Source: Streptomyces sp. NBC_00425 | Lineage (GTDB): Bacteria; Actinomycetota; Actinomycetes; Streptomycetales; Streptomycetaceae | Assembly (NCBI RefSeq): GCF_036030735.1 | Contig: NZ_CP107928.1 | Coordinates: 1,736,001 to 1,800,000, forward strand | DNA length: 64,000 bases | Direction: 5' to 3' | Shown here: in pieces, positions 36,291 to 48,700 of the stretch | How the letters are laid out: each line of letters opens with the position of its first letter | How positions within the stretch are numbered: the stretch's first letter is position 1 | Program-made: the position numbers and the translations under genes | Notes under the pieces: model-generated | What the model was told of the DNA's origin: nothing | Database searches by the model: none | Seen by the model: the letters and a program-made list of their open reading frames with translations, nothing else

Positions 36291-36356
36291 GGTTATGAGA
36301 GCCGACCGTTCGCCGCGCCGGGCTGTATGCCCCCGCCTCACGCAGAGGAGCAGCTC

Positions 36357-38961
<2,605 letters not shown>

Positions 38962-38973
38962 TCAGGAGCGGCA

Positions 38974-39003
38974 AAAGTATGGGCTGCGAACAGGCCATGA
39001 CAA
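38974..39003 (-). promoter_or_regulatory. Housekeeping-type promoter of the Rpf gene
   Basis: On the minus strand TTGTCA (39003-38998), an 18-nt spacer and TACTTT (38979-38974), followed by a leader of about 27 nt before the GAGGGGGA ribosome site and ATG at 38940. No ydaO/c-di-AMP riboswitch core was recognised upstream, unlike some other rpf genes. Confidence 0.5.
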
Positions 39004-39179
39004 GGCGACAATCGGCCGCTCCGGCGCCACAGGGAGCGCGACCGCCGTCGGAGGGCCGCCGACAGGCCGTCCGCGGGCCGGTCGCGGAACGAATCGGCAC
39101 GGGAAACCCGTCAAGATGGACCCGAGGACGACAGGATGACAGCACGCTACCGACGCGCACCTCCCAAGGAGTCACCCGT

Positions 39180-40619
39180 ATGAGCACTTCAGCCCAGATC
39201 GGCGTCACGGGACTCGCGGTCATGGGCCGCAATCTCGCCCGCAACTTCGCACGCAACGGCTACGCGGTCGCGGTGCACAACCGCACGGCGGCACGCACCC
39301 ACGCGCTGGTGGAGGAGTTCGGTCACGAGGGCGAGTTCGTGGCGGCCGAGACCGCCAAGGACTTCGTCGCGGCGCTGGAACGACCCCGCCGTCTGGTCGT
39401 CATGGTCAAGGCGGGTGAGCCCACCGACGCGGTGATCAGGGAGTTCGCGCCGCTGCTCGAGCCCGGCGACATGATCATCGACGGCGGCAACGCGCACTTC
39501 GCCGACACCCGGCGCCGCGAGCGCGAACTGCGCGAACAGGGGCTCCACTTCGTCGGCGCCGGCATCTCCGGCGGTGAGGAGGGCGCGCTGCACGGCCCGA
39601 GCATCATGCCGGGCGGTTCCCCCGAGTCGTACGAGTCGCTGGGCCCGATGCTGGAGAAGATCTCCGCCAAGGCCGCGGACGGGGCGCCCTGCGTCACCCA
39701 CGTCGGCCCCGACGGCGCCGGCCACTTCGTGAAGATGGTGCACAACGGCATCGAGTACGCCGACATGCAGCTCATCGGCGAGGCCTACCAGTTGCTGCGC
39801 GACGTCGCCGGGTACGAGCCCGCGCAGATCGCGGACATCTTCCGCACCTGGAACACGGGACGCCTCGACTCCTACCTGATCGAGATCACCGCCGAGGTGC
39901 TGTCCCACGTGGACGCGGCGACCGGCAAGCCCTTCGTGGACGTCGTGGTGGACCAGGCCGAGCAGAAGGGCACCGGCCGCTGGACCGTCCAGATCGCGCT
40001 CGACCTCGGGGTTCCGGTGTCGGGCATCGCGGAGGCCGTCTTCGCACGGTCGCTGTCGGGACACGCGGGGCTGCGCGAGGCCTCGCGCGGTCTGGCGGGG
40101 CCGAAGGCCGCCGCGCTGGGCGAGGCCGAGGCGCAGGCGTTCGCCGACCGGGTGGAGCAGGCGCTGTACGCCTCCAAGATCGTGTCGTACACGCAGGGCT
40201 TCCACGAGATCGCGGCGGGCAGCGAGGAGTACGGCTGGGACATCGACCTCGGCGCCGTCTCCTCGATCTGGCGCGGCGGCTGCATCATCCGCGCGGCGTT
40301 CCTGGACCGGATCCGGGCCGCGTACGACGCCCGGGCCGACCTGCCGAGCCTGCTCTCCGACGCGACGTTCGCCTCCGAGATCGCGGCGGCACAGGACGCG
40401 TGGCGCGAGGTGCTGGTGTCGGCGACGCTGCAGGGCGTCGCCACACCCGGATTCGCGGCGGCACTGGCCTACTACGACGCCCTGCGGGCGGAGCGGCTGC
40501 CCGCGGCGCTCACCCAGGGGCAGCGGGACTTCTTCGGGGCGCACACCTACCGGAGGGTGGACCGGGAGGGAGCGTTCCACACGCTGTGGGGCGGGGACCG
40601 CTCGGAGGTGGACGCGTAG
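39180..40619 (+). CDS. gnd: 6-phosphogluconate dehydrogenase (decarboxylating)
   Basis: A 479-residue full-length 6PGDH. N-terminal Rossmann motif GVTGLAVMGRNLARNFARNG with the NADP-type NRT at strand 2 end; substrate and catalytic regions GISGGEEGALHGPSIMPGG, HFVKMVHNGIEYADM (Lys/Asn/Glu) and the C-terminal domain with WRGGCIIRA. It converts 6-phosphogluconate to ribulose-5-phosphate with NADPH in the pentose phosphate pathway. ATG at 39180 with AAGGAG upstream. It is the long NADP-dependent form (about 470-480 residues), distinct from short GndA-like NAD forms. Confidence 0.95.
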   Translation: MSTSAQIGVTGLAVMGRNLARNFARNGYAVAVHNRTAARTHALVEEFGHEGEFVAAETAKDFVAALERPRRLVVMVKAGEPTDAVIREFAPLLEPGDMIIDGGNAHFADTRRRERELREQGLHFVGAGISGGEEGALHGPSIMPGGSPESYESLGPMLEKISAKAADGAPCVTHVGPDGAGHFVKMVHNGIEYADMQLIGEAYQLLRDVAGYEPAQIADIFRTWNTGRLDSYLIEITAEVLSHVDAATGKPFVDVVVDQAEQKGTGRWTVQIALDLGVPVSGIAEAVFARSLSGHAGLREASRGLAGPKAAALGEAEAQAFADRVEQALYASKIVSYTQGFHEIAAGSEEYGWDIDLGAVSSIWRGGCIIRAAFLDRIRAAYDARADLPSLLSDATFASEIAAAQDAWREVLVSATLQGVATPGFAAALAYYDALRAERLPAALTQGQRDFFGAHTYRRVDREGAFHTLWGGDRSEVDA

Positions 40620-40679
40620 GCGACGTTCCCGGGAGCACCCTGACCTGGGAGCACCTCGGGACCGGCAGGCCGGGCGGCG

Positions 40680-40707
40680 GGGGTGAGCGGCAGGGACCGC
40701 CCACCCC
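40680..40707. terminator. Terminator between convergent genes
   Basis: GGGGTGaGCGG pairs with CCGCcCACCCC (one mismatch) around CAGGGA, between the 6PGDH stop and the end of the convergent proline-rich gene. Confidence 0.5.
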
Positions 40708-40714
40708 GGCCGCG

Positions 40715-40969
40715 TCAGGTCAGGGGCGGGCCGGGCTCCGGGCTGGGGACCGGCTCAGGCCCCGGGGGGATCGGCGACGGCGAGGGGTCCGGCGGGCCGG
40801 GCCGCGGGGGCGGCGCCGGATCCGGGCCGGGCGGTTGCGGGCCGGGGGGCTGAGGGCCGGGGGGCTGCGGCTCGGGCGTGGGCACCGGGCTCGGGTAGGG
40901 CTCCGGAAGAACCGGGTCGGGGCCTGGCGTCGGCCCGGGCGGGACGGGGTCGGGGTACGGGTCGGTCAT
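40715..40969 (-). CDS. Small proline-rich protein
   Basis: An 84-residue protein consisting almost entirely of Pro, Gly, Asp, Glu and Ser, with repeats such as PQPPGPQPPGP. The ATG at 40969 has GGAGGA with 6-nt spacing, which is the main reason to accept it. No signal peptide or TM helix is visible, so an intrinsically disordered cytoplasmic protein is predicted. It may be a spurious product of GC-rich sequence; function unknown. Confidence 0.45.
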   Translation of the reverse strand: MTDPYPDPVPPGPTPGPDPVLPEPYPSPVPTPEPQPPGPQPPGPQPPGPDPAPPPRPGPPDPSPSPIPPGPEPVPSPEPGPPLT

Positions 40970-41461
40970 CGTGTCCTCCGGCCGCTTGCGGGGGCTTGGC
41001 TGTGGAACTACTCCCCCGCGTACCCGGGGCCGCCCCGCACACTCACCCGCCTGGCCGCGACCGTCCGTAGCCCCGCGGTCGTCCGAGCGGACGGCGGGAG
41101 CGACGGCCCGTGGACGCCGTGAGCCGACAGCCCCACGAACGCCGGGAGCCGACCACACCCCTGGCCCTGGACCGCCCGCGCCCCGACCACCCGGAACACC
41201 AGGCCGCCGCGACGCCACGACGTCGGAACACGAGCCGCCGGGCCGCCGAGGCGGCAGAACGCCGGAACGCCGAGACAGCAGGCCGCCCGGATCGCAGGCC
41301 GTCGGGACGGCAGGCCGCCCGGACCGCGAGCCGCCTGGCTCACGCTCCGCCTGGCTCACGCTCCGCCGGACGGCGAGCCGCCCGGACTGCCGTCCCCCCG
41401 ATGCCGGGCCGCCTCACGTGCGGACCGCCGCAGGGCAGCCCGCCCGACCCGGGCCCGAAGG
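40970..41461. other. 492-bp low-complexity intergenic region
   Basis: Many degenerate copies of ccgggacgscaggccgccc-like words lie at about 41180-41400. All frames are open over long distances, but none has a ribosome site plus a protein-like sequence, so I call no gene. It may be a decayed coding sequence or an expanding repeat. Confidence 0.45.
41332..41363. repeat. 16-bp tandem duplication
   Basis: Two exact copies of cgcctggctcacgctc, followed by a partial third copy (cgcc). Confidence 0.75.
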
Positions 41462-41809
41462 TCAGAACCGGCCGGGGTGGGCGCGCAGCCAGTCCTTCGC
41501 GGCGCTCAGCAGCCCGGGGTCCGCGACCGGGGCCTCGTCGGGGTGGCGCTCGGCCCACTTCACGACGTAGGGGCACAGCGGCGCCACCGGCACGCCCTCG
41601 CGCGCGGACAGGGCGTACAGCTCGCGCGCCAGCGACCCCGCGATGCCCTTGCCCTCGTGCGCCGGCTCGACGATCGTGTGCACCGGGACCAGCGCGGGCG
41701 CGGGCGACTCCAGGACGAAGTACTCGATGCGGCCCACGACTTCGCCGCCGTCACCGAGGGCTTCGAGGCGGCCCGCCGCCCGGTCGTCGCGGATCTCGAT
41801 GTCGTTCAT
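41462..41809 (-). CDS. GNAT-like N-acetyltransferase (YjdJ type)
   Basis: A 115-residue minimal GNAT of the Acetyltransf_CG family (YjdJ/GTLF3-like). Strand-rich N-terminus NDIEIRDDRAAGRLEA, core GRIEYFVLESPAPALVPVHT and the CoA-binding loop VEPAHEGKGIAGSLARELY, then VAPLCPYVVKWAERHPD, which is diagnostic. Substrate unknown. The ATG at 41809 has GGGAG upstream; a GTG two codons earlier is possible. panD lies 74 bp upstream on the same strand, with a tandem repeat between. Confidence 0.85.
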   Translation of the reverse strand: MNDIEIRDDRAAGRLEALGDGGEVVGRIEYFVLESPAPALVPVHTIVEPAHEGKGIAGSLARELYALSAREGVPVAPLCPYVVKWAERHPDEAPVADPGLLSAAKDWLRAHPGRF

Positions 41810-41824
41810 GGGCACTCCCGGTGC

Positions 41825-41861
41825 GATGGCTGGGATGGCTGGGATGGCTGGGATGGCTGCA
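41825..41861. repeat. 10-bp tandem repeat, 3.7 copies
   Basis: Exact head-to-tail copies of gatggctggg between panD and the GNAT gene. Such short arrays change copy number readily and could vary spacing between the two genes. Confidence 0.85.
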
Positions 41862-41883
41862 GAAGGTACGCGGGCCGCGTCGG

Positions 41884-42303
41884 TCAGACCGACACGGCGT
41901 GCGGACTGCGCTCCTGGTCGGTGCCCGGTACCGGCTCCGAGGGGTCGGCGCCCAGGGCCACGATCCGGTTGTCACGGTCCACGTGCACGATCCGCGGCTC
42001 CAGGGCCCGCGCCTCGGCGTCGGTCACCTGAGCGTAGCTGATGATGATCACCAGGTCGCCGGGGTGCACGAGATGCGCGGCGGCGCCGTTGATGCCGATC
42101 ACACCGGAGCCGCGCTCACCCTCGATGACGTAGGTCTCCAGCCGCGCGCCGTTGTCGATGTCGACGATGTGCACGAGCTCGCCCGGCAGCAGGTCGGCGG
42201 CGTCCAACAGGTCGGCGTCGATGGTCACCGATCCCACGTAGTGCAGGTCGGCCTGGGTGACGGTGGCACGATGGATCTTGGACTTGAACATGGTACGCAA
42301 CAT
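41884..42303 (-). CDS. panD: Aspartate 1-decarboxylase precursor
   Basis: A 139-residue PanD. It makes beta-alanine from L-aspartate for pantothenate and CoA. The pro-enzyme self-cleaves between Gly24 and Ser25 to form the pyruvoyl cofactor; with the ATG at 42303 the HYVGSV motif falls exactly at G24-S25, which supports this start. Lys9 ([11 protein letters not shown]), Tyr22 and the [15 protein letters not shown] loop are conserved. The C-terminal tail after residue 115 is longer than usual. Last core gene before the defence island. Confidence 0.95.
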   Translation of the reverse strand: MLRTMFKSKIHRATVTQADLHYVGSVTIDADLLDAADLLPGELVHIVDIDNGARLETYVIEGERGSGVIGINGAAAHLVHPGDLVIIISYAQVTDAEARALEPRIVHVDRDNRIVALGADPSEPVPGTDQERSPHAVSV

Positions 42304-42773
42304 GGAGATACTCCCGGATTGTCTGCTCCCTGCCTGCTGTTTACAGGTCAAGGGCGTTCGCCGGAGGCTACAACGATTCGCGCGTTTGGTCAGCCGCCCC
42401 CGGGTGTTTCAGGGCTCACACCGACCCATCGCTGACTTCTCCGATTCCCATCAGCCCTGAGCGCCATAAGTCACTGGCCGGTCGTAACCGCGCTGCGCCG
42501 GTGGTGATGCGGTGGTCACCCTCTCGCCAACTCGTACAGACGCTCCCGAGCGGCAGCCCGTCGCATGCAGGGCGTTCGGCGACGAGGGTGACATAGCGGA
42601 CGGCCGGGCCGGCACCAGTCAGCCGCGCATCGCCGCCCCAGTGCGTTGTCCGGGAACCTCGATGCCACGCCACCCGCCCTGAGCTGCCCCTGACGCTACG
42701 GGGTGAAACGACGGTGCGATCAAACAGAGGTCTGCCTCCAGCGGAGAGGAGTGGGATGCCGATGGTCAGTGGG
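42304..42773. other. 470-bp gap at the left edge of the defence island
   Basis: Contains the panD promoter next to 42304 and then about 350 bp of lower-GC sequence without a supported ORF. No tRNA, integrase or clear direct repeat was recognised. It may carry remnants of the insertion that brought in the island. Confidence 0.4.
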
Positions 42774-42798
42774 GCGGATGACGGCCTTCGTCATCCGC
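42774..42798 (-). terminator. Terminator overlapping the end of the UvrD-like gene
   Basis: Perfect 10-bp stem GCGGATGACG / CGTCATCCGC with a 5-nt loop. It includes the stop codon of the last gene of the leftward operon. Confidence 0.6.
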
Positions 42799-43882
42799 GC
42801 AGCAGGTCACCGGGTCCCACCTGCGCGCACAGAGGCGGCTCCGTTTCCCCCTCGTACGCGAGATGGAGTTCACGTCGCGCCCGGGTCGTCAGGACGTAGT
42901 ACGTCATGCGCAGGGCGGCCGAGGTGGGATCGACCGCCGCGTCCGTATGCGTGTCGGGGATGACAACAGTGTCGAAGCCCAGCCCTTTGGCGCTCGCCCG
43001 GTGGACGAGCACGATCCCCGGACGACCGAGGTCCAGCGTGCGGTAGCGGCCTTGTCCCGCACGGGCCCGCGAGGTGTACAGCTGTGGTTTCAGCCTCGGC
43101 GCTCTGCGCTGCAGACTGCCGAGCAGTGAGAACTGCGTGTGGGTCGAGTTCACGATCACGCCGATGCTGTGCTGCGGGTGTCTCTGCGCCAGCAGGATCA
43201 GCAGGTCGGCCGCGCCGTGGCGCGGCAGACGGTGCAGTCGTGGGGGTGGCCCTTCGGATTCGGGGAGGACGGGCAGACCGGTGCCCGTGTGGAAGTGTGC
43301 GGCGAGGGACGCGATCTGGCGTGTGTTGCGATGGTTGCCGTCAAGCTCGAGACGTGTGCACCGGACCAGCCGCTCGGCGATCTCGGTGAGTGTGGAGTTC
43401 GTGTCGGTCAGCCGCTGGCATTCGTCCGCGAACACCGTCGTACGGCTTTCGAGCAGCCGGCAGAGACGGTAGAACTCCGGTGGCAGGTCTTGGCCTTCGT
43501 CGACGACCAGGCTGAGTCCGGGCACTGGTCCGGTCTCCGCGGCGCGTGCATAGAGGGCGGGCCAGTCGAACCAGCCATCGGCATCGCGTGGGGGCGGTCC
43601 GCCGTACCACTCGGTGAGCCACGCGTGTGCGGTCGCCACGCGCACACTGCGGTCCGCCGGGCCGAGCGCGTGTACGGTCGAGGCCAGTGACTGGCGGAGC
43701 AGATTGGACCGCGTCAGCAGCACCGCCGGGGTGCCGGTGAGGGCGAGCATGATGGCCCGCTGGGCCGCAAGGAGACTCTTGCCGCTGCCGGGCGGGCCGC
43801 TGATCAAATGATCGCCGTCGAAGGGGAGGTTTTCGAGGCAGCCGCGCTGTTCCGGTACGAGGTCGAGGTAGGTGAGGGTCAC
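42791..43882 (-). CDS. Compact UvrD/Rep-like ATPase
   Basis: A 363-residue superfamily 1 helicase-like protein. Walker A GPPGSGKS (29-36), Walker B VVDEGQD (126-132), a motif IV-like GNHRNTRQI (182-190) and C-terminal motifs V/VI in VHRASAKGLGFDTVVIPDT and TYYVLTTRARRELHL. At about half the length of UvrD it lacks the 1B/2B insertions, so it may be a nucleic-acid-dependent switch rather than a processive helicase. GTG start overlaps the DrmB-like stop by 4 nt. In DISARM loci the gene after drmB is usually drmC (phospholipase-D nuclease); here this ATPase takes that place. Confidence 0.8.
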   Translation of the reverse strand: MTLTYLDLVPEQRGCLENLPFDGDHLISGPPGSGKSLLAAQRAIMLALTGTPAVLLTRSNLLRQSLASTVHALGPADRSVRVATAHAWLTEWYGGPPPRDADGWFDWPALYARAAETGPVPGLSLVVDEGQDLPPEFYRLCRLLESRTTVFADECQRLTDTNSTLTEIAERLVRCTRLELDGNHRNTRQIASLAAHFHTGTGLPVLPESEGPPPRLHRLPRHGAADLLILLAQRHPQHSIGVIVNSTHTQFSLLGSLQRRAPRLKPQLYTSRARAGQGRYRTLDLGRPGIVLVHRASAKGLGFDTVVIPDTHTDAAVDPTSAALRMTYYVLTTRARRELHLAYEGETEPPLCAQVGPGDLLRG

Positions 43883-45732
43883 ATTTCCTCCAGGGCGTGC
43901 GCCACGGCGCTCCGGGCGGCCGTGACGATCGACTCCAGGTAGCCGGGCACGTGCTCGCCGCCGATGACGAGAGCCCGGTCGAGGAGGGTGTTGCCGGTCT
44001 CGCAGCTCGTCTCGGGCAACAGCGCGCAGGCATGGCAGGCCGCGCGGTTGAGGTTGCCGAAGCCCTGGCCGGTGTGTTCCGCGCAGAGCGGGTCCGCGGA
44101 GCACCATGCGGCGGCCTCGGTCATCCGCAGCAGGGTCTCCGCGAGACGCGGCGGCTCGCCCTGCTGCACAAGCCCCCCGAGCGTGCCTTCGGCGTCTCCC
44201 GCGGCGGTGTAGACGAGGACGCCGTACTGGTCCTGTTCGGGGCGTGCGTAGACGCGCTCGCGCAGGCTGGCCGTCGTGTAGCCGGATTCGAAGGAGAGCT
44301 GGCGGATCAGCAGGTGGGCGAGGGTGTGCAGGAGGACGAAGCGCGCGGAGAGTTCCTCGCCGGTGAGGGCCTGGAGTCGGTCTTTCTGGAACGATCGGTC
44401 GAAGTCCGCGCGCATGCCGGCGACGCGCCTCCGCACGTCTGTGTCCCCTTCCCAGGCAGTGAGTTCGTTCTTGTCGAGGGTGAGGAGAATGCCTTCGCCG
44501 AAGACCTCGACGGCGGGGAGCCATTTGAGGCGTCGGGACGTGTCGGCGGGCACGAGCGTCGCGTCCGGGGAGACCCTGCTGAAACCGGACAGGGCGCGTA
44601 CCTCGCGCAGCCGGTCGACGAGGACGACCCGACCGATGCGGCGGTGCAGGCCCGCCCAGGGTTCGGCGGTCTCCTGGCCGAGTCCGAGGGTGGTCTCGCG
44701 CAGTGCGAAGTCGCGTGTGGCGGGCATGGCGGGCGCCGTGAAGGCGGTCCATTCCTCGCGGCTGAGATCGGGACGGACCGGAGTCGCCGCCGGGTCGGAC
44801 GATACGACGGGCAGGGGCTGCCCGGTCTCCTCCGCGAGCATGGCGTCGAGGAGTCGGTCGTCGGCGCCGGTGTCCTCCTGGATCATCGTGCGGAAGACGT
44901 CGGCGCGCGCTGTGCCGGCGATCCGGCACAGCGACACCCACAGGTCGTGCTCGCGTACGCGTGCGGCGAGTTCTTCGTCTCCGTGCGACGCGGGAGTGTC
45001 CGACTCGGGTATGTCGAGCGCCGAGTGCACGACCGGGTAGTACAGGTTGCCCGCGGTGCGCTGCACGATCTGTACGGGCATCGCGCACTCCACGGCTTCC
45101 TTGGCCCGCTGCCAGGGGTTGCGTCCCGAGCAACGCATGCCGTGCGTGCCGAGGATGTCGAGCAGGTCCCGGGAGGCCCCGCATCCCTTGGCCGTGCAGG
45201 AGACGCAGAGCGCTTCGAGGCCGGAGGCGCGCTCGGACACGAGGAAGCAGAGCTTCTCGCGTTCGCCGCACTGTCGCCGTTCGCCGGCCTCTTGCCGCGA
45301 GTGTGCCCAGAACCACCAGTCGACGTCGCCCAGATGCCCGGCCGCGCAGATCTGGACGAACCGCATGGGGGCGAGGGTCCGGCCGGGTGAGCAGGACGGG
45401 CAACGGGGCGGCTGTCCCGGCTTTTCGTCGGCGATGCGCCACCGCTTCATTCGACGGCAGGACCCGCAGAACAGCCAGGAGGGAAAGCGGATATAGGGGG
45501 CTCCGGGGGCGTCGGGGGTGTCGAAGCGGTCGTTGGCCGTGGGGGGTGCGGCGTAGAAGCCTGTGACGCCGAGCCGGCCCGCGAGCCGGGGCGACTCGAC
45601 GCGCTGTCTGCCCTTCTGCGGCCAGTCGCCGATTCCGGTGGCGACGAACGACTCGCCCTGGATGTCGAAGACGGCCCCGACCCCGAACGGCAGAACGGTC
45701 TGCGACTGGCGTACGCGCAGTGTGCGGTTCAC
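43879..45732 (-). CDS. drmB: DrmB-like DUF1998 protein
   Basis: A 617-residue protein of the DISARM DrmB type. Near the N-terminus is a zinc-binding region (LFCGSCRRM at 87-95, CPSC at 111, ICAAGHLGDVDWW at 128). The C-terminal third carries DUF1998 features (HTLAHLLIRQLSFESGY; QYGVLVYTAAGDAEGTLGGL) and a cysteine cluster (CSADPLC, CHACALLPETSC). DrmB works with DrmA as a DNA-binding core that recognises 5' single-stranded ends in studied systems. GTG start; 4-nt overlaps join it to drmA before and the UvrD-like gene after. Confidence 0.85.
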   Translation of the reverse strand: MNRTLRVRQSQTVLPFGVGAVFDIQGESFVATGIGDWPQKGRQRVESPRLAGRLGVTGFYAAPPTANDRFDTPDAPGAPYIRFPSWLFCGSCRRMKRWRIADEKPGQPPRCPSCSPGRTLAPMRFVQICAAGHLGDVDWWFWAHSRQEAGERRQCGEREKLCFLVSERASGLEALCVSCTAKGCGASRDLLDILGTHGMRCSGRNPWQRAKEAVECAMPVQIVQRTAGNLYYPVVHSALDIPESDTPASHGDEELAARVREHDLWVSLCRIAGTARADVFRTMIQEDTGADDRLLDAMLAEETGQPLPVVSSDPAATPVRPDLSREEWTAFTAPAMPATRDFALRETTLGLGQETAEPWAGLHRRIGRVVLVDRLREVRALSGFSRVSPDATLVPADTSRRLKWLPAVEVFGEGILLTLDKNELTAWEGDTDVRRRVAGMRADFDRSFQKDRLQALTGEELSARFVLLHTLAHLLIRQLSFESGYTTASLRERVYARPEQDQYGVLVYTAAGDAEGTLGGLVQQGEPPRLAETLLRMTEAAAWCSADPLCAEHTGQGFGNLNRAACHACALLPETSCETGNTLLDRALVIGGEHVPGYLESIVTAARSAVAHALEEM

Positions 45733-48700
45733 AGGTCGGCTCCCTTCACCGTCACCTGGCATTCCCGGTCGACGTTGCGCATGGAGTTCGGTGTCTCCCA
45801 GAGGCCGTAGCGTTGCTCGAAGCTCTTGATGAGGTTGGACTGTCCCTTGCCCTGACTGCGGTAGTAAAGCTCGCGGCCGTCCTTGCGGGCCTCGCGCGCG
45901 GCTTCCTCCCATTCGGCCAGGAGCTCGGTGAGTTCCTTGCGTACGGCGTCGGCGGCATGGGGCTCACCGGCAGCGGCTCGCCCTGTCAGCTCGCCGACCA
46001 GGGCTTCCGCTTCGGGCAGCCGATCGAGGATGTGCCCGGCCCGGTTCTCGGCCGCGAGGCCGAGGCGGTGGCGTACGAGGATGACGAGCGCCGCATGCAG
46101 GGCGCGCCGGCGTGAGGGGACGGACCAGGGGGTGACGCTGGTCGGTTCGACGTGCCGGTACAGGGAGCGGTGGTACACGTCGAAGGTCTCGTAGTGCGAA
46201 CGGTCCCTGGGGCGGGTGGCGTTGAAGAAGGTGACGACGAGACCGGGCACGGTATGCCGGCCCACCCGGCTTGTGGCCTGGATGTACTCGGCCGTCGTCT
46301 TGGGCTGTCCCTGCATGAGCATCAGCGCGAGCCGCTTCACGTCGATACCCACGGACAGCATGTTGGTACAGGGCAGGAACGACACCGACTGTGGGTCGTC
46401 CCACGGCTTTTCCAACCGGTCGAGAAGCACCGGCTGTTCGGCGCGCGGCAGGTTGCTGGTGAGCTCCTGCACCTGATGGTCCGGCAGGTCCCTGGCTTCG
46501 GAACCCGGGTCCAGCGACGTGAGCTGTGCGGGGATGTCGTCGGCCGCCGCCGTGACCGTCCGGCCGAGTTCGCGCAGGCTGTGGTGGTACGCGACCAGCG
46601 TCCAGTAGGCGTCCCGGTGCTCCTCGGGAAGTTCGTAGGCGCCCTGGAGCATCGCGGCGGCGGTGGCGACCGCGGCGCGGCCCGCCGTGTGTCCCTGGGC
46701 CATGACGCCGAGATAACGGCGGCCGGGCCGGGACGTGTCGGGTTCGGCGAAGTAGGAGTGGCGGGCGTCGAGCCCGGCGGGCGGAAAGAGCTGGGCGCCG
46801 CTGCCGTAGAGGGCGCGGATCTGCTCGCCGGAGCGGCGGATCGTCGCCGTGGACGCCACGACCTTGGGTCCGATGCCTTCACGGTCGGTGCACAGCCCGA
46901 GCACAGCCGCCTCGTACAGGCCGACGGTGGTGCCGAGCGGGCCGGTGAGCAGGTGCAGCTCGTCCTGGATGACGAGGGCCGGCGGGCGGTTGCCGGTGTC
47001 CGCGCCGAAAAGCCGTCCCGAGCGCGGTTCCCAGGCGAGCCGGGCGAACTTGTCCACCGTGCCGAGAACGAAGGAGGGCGGCCGGTCATACAACTGTTCG
47101 TCGACGACGGCGACGGGCAGCTCGTCGTGGAAGGCGCACTCGTCACGTGGGCAGAAGAACGCGAAGGAGCCGGCGGTGGCGCGCACTCCGTAGTCCCCGA
47201 TGTCGGGCGACTTATGGGCGGGCATGATGCGTGTGCCGCACCATGGGCAGCGGTCGAGGATGAAGACGTCGTCGGGCCGGGCCGCGCCCCGCACATCGTC
47301 GAGGACGGCGCGAGCCTTCTCGTACGAGTTCGGGGAGGTGGCCTCGCCCACCCACAGGCCGATGGAGAAAGGCTCGTCCCCATAGGGAGCAGGGTCGGCG
47401 CGGCGCAGCGTCTCCAGTGCGCAGATGGTGGTGGCCGCGCGCTGGAACTGCTGGGTGGTGAGCAGGCTCAAGGTGTAGCGGCTCAACACCGCCGTGCCCC
47501 CACCGCCTTCGTCGCGCCGGCGGAGCAGCATGGCGAAGGCGGCCAGCAGCAGATAGGCCTCCGTTTTGCCGCCGCCGGTCGGGAACCAGATCAGGTCGGC
47601 GGTCTCCCGGTCAGGATGTCGGGGGTCGGCCACGCCGTCCAGGGAGAGCAGGAAGAACGCGAGCTGGAAGGGCCGCCACACGGCCTCCGGACTGGGTTCC
47701 GGATCGAGGAGCACCGGGTCACGGCGGGCGCGGCGTTCGCCTGCCTGGTCCCGGGCGGAGTGGCGCATCTGGAGGGCCATCGCACGGTTCGCGGTGCGGA
47801 AGGCGTGCAGCAGCTCAGGGCGCGCCGGATCGCAGAGGGTACGGACGCCGGACTCGATCCGGGTGACGGCAGCGGCGATACGGGCCAAGACACGGTCGGC
47901 GGCGTCACGGCCCCACGCAGGGACCTCGGTGTTCATCTGTCCCACGTACCAGGCTCGGTAGTCGGCAGCGAACTCCGCCAGCTCCTCGTGGAGTTGGGCG
48001 AGCGGTACAGCCGGATCTGCGAGGTGGAGCACGTTCAGGACGGGGGAACCGGTGAAGCCGGCCGCCCGGACACCGCTGACCTCCGCCTCGGGCATGACGG
48101 CGACCCTGAGAGCCATGACCGCCCGCTCGCCGCTCTCATTGCTCTCGGCGTACCGTTCCTCGACCGCGCACCCGTGGCCTACAGCGTGTGTACGGACGTG
48201 CCGGTACTGGAGACGCAGCTCCTGTTCCTCCAGGTCACGGCTGGCAAGCCGCACACTGGGGTAGGGCAGGACATCGCCGTCCGCAGGTCTCGCCTCCAAT
48301 TCGACCTGGAAAAGCATCCGGTCCCATTGCGCGGCCTTGCCGAGCGCCTGCTCATGGTGGGAGGTGTTGACGAGCGCCACGGTGACGAGTTGCCCGGAGC
48401 CGAAGGCGCGCCTGCGGACACGGATCTCGGCGCGTCCGTCGAGCACGGGCACGTGGTTCCGGTCGGGTCCGAGCGCATGGGTCTCCTCGGGCAGGGGGAC
48501 GCGTTCCCAGCGACGGCCCCGCTCGCCGGTCGCGGCGAGGGTCTTGTAGCGGGCTCCGGCGCAGCGGACGTCGATGGTCGTGGCATCGGTGTAGAAGCTG
48601 AGGCCGAGTGAGGACGGCAGCCAGGAATTGGCTTCGGGCACGGGGTCCGCCACGGGTGCCGTGTCCTCGGCGCCGTCCTCCGTGCCGGAGCCCTCCAGCT

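Noticed and set aside
41110..42435. A plus-strand frame through the low-complexity gap, GNAT and panD
   Set aside because: Arg/Pro-rich without domains, and it is antisense to two recognised genes.
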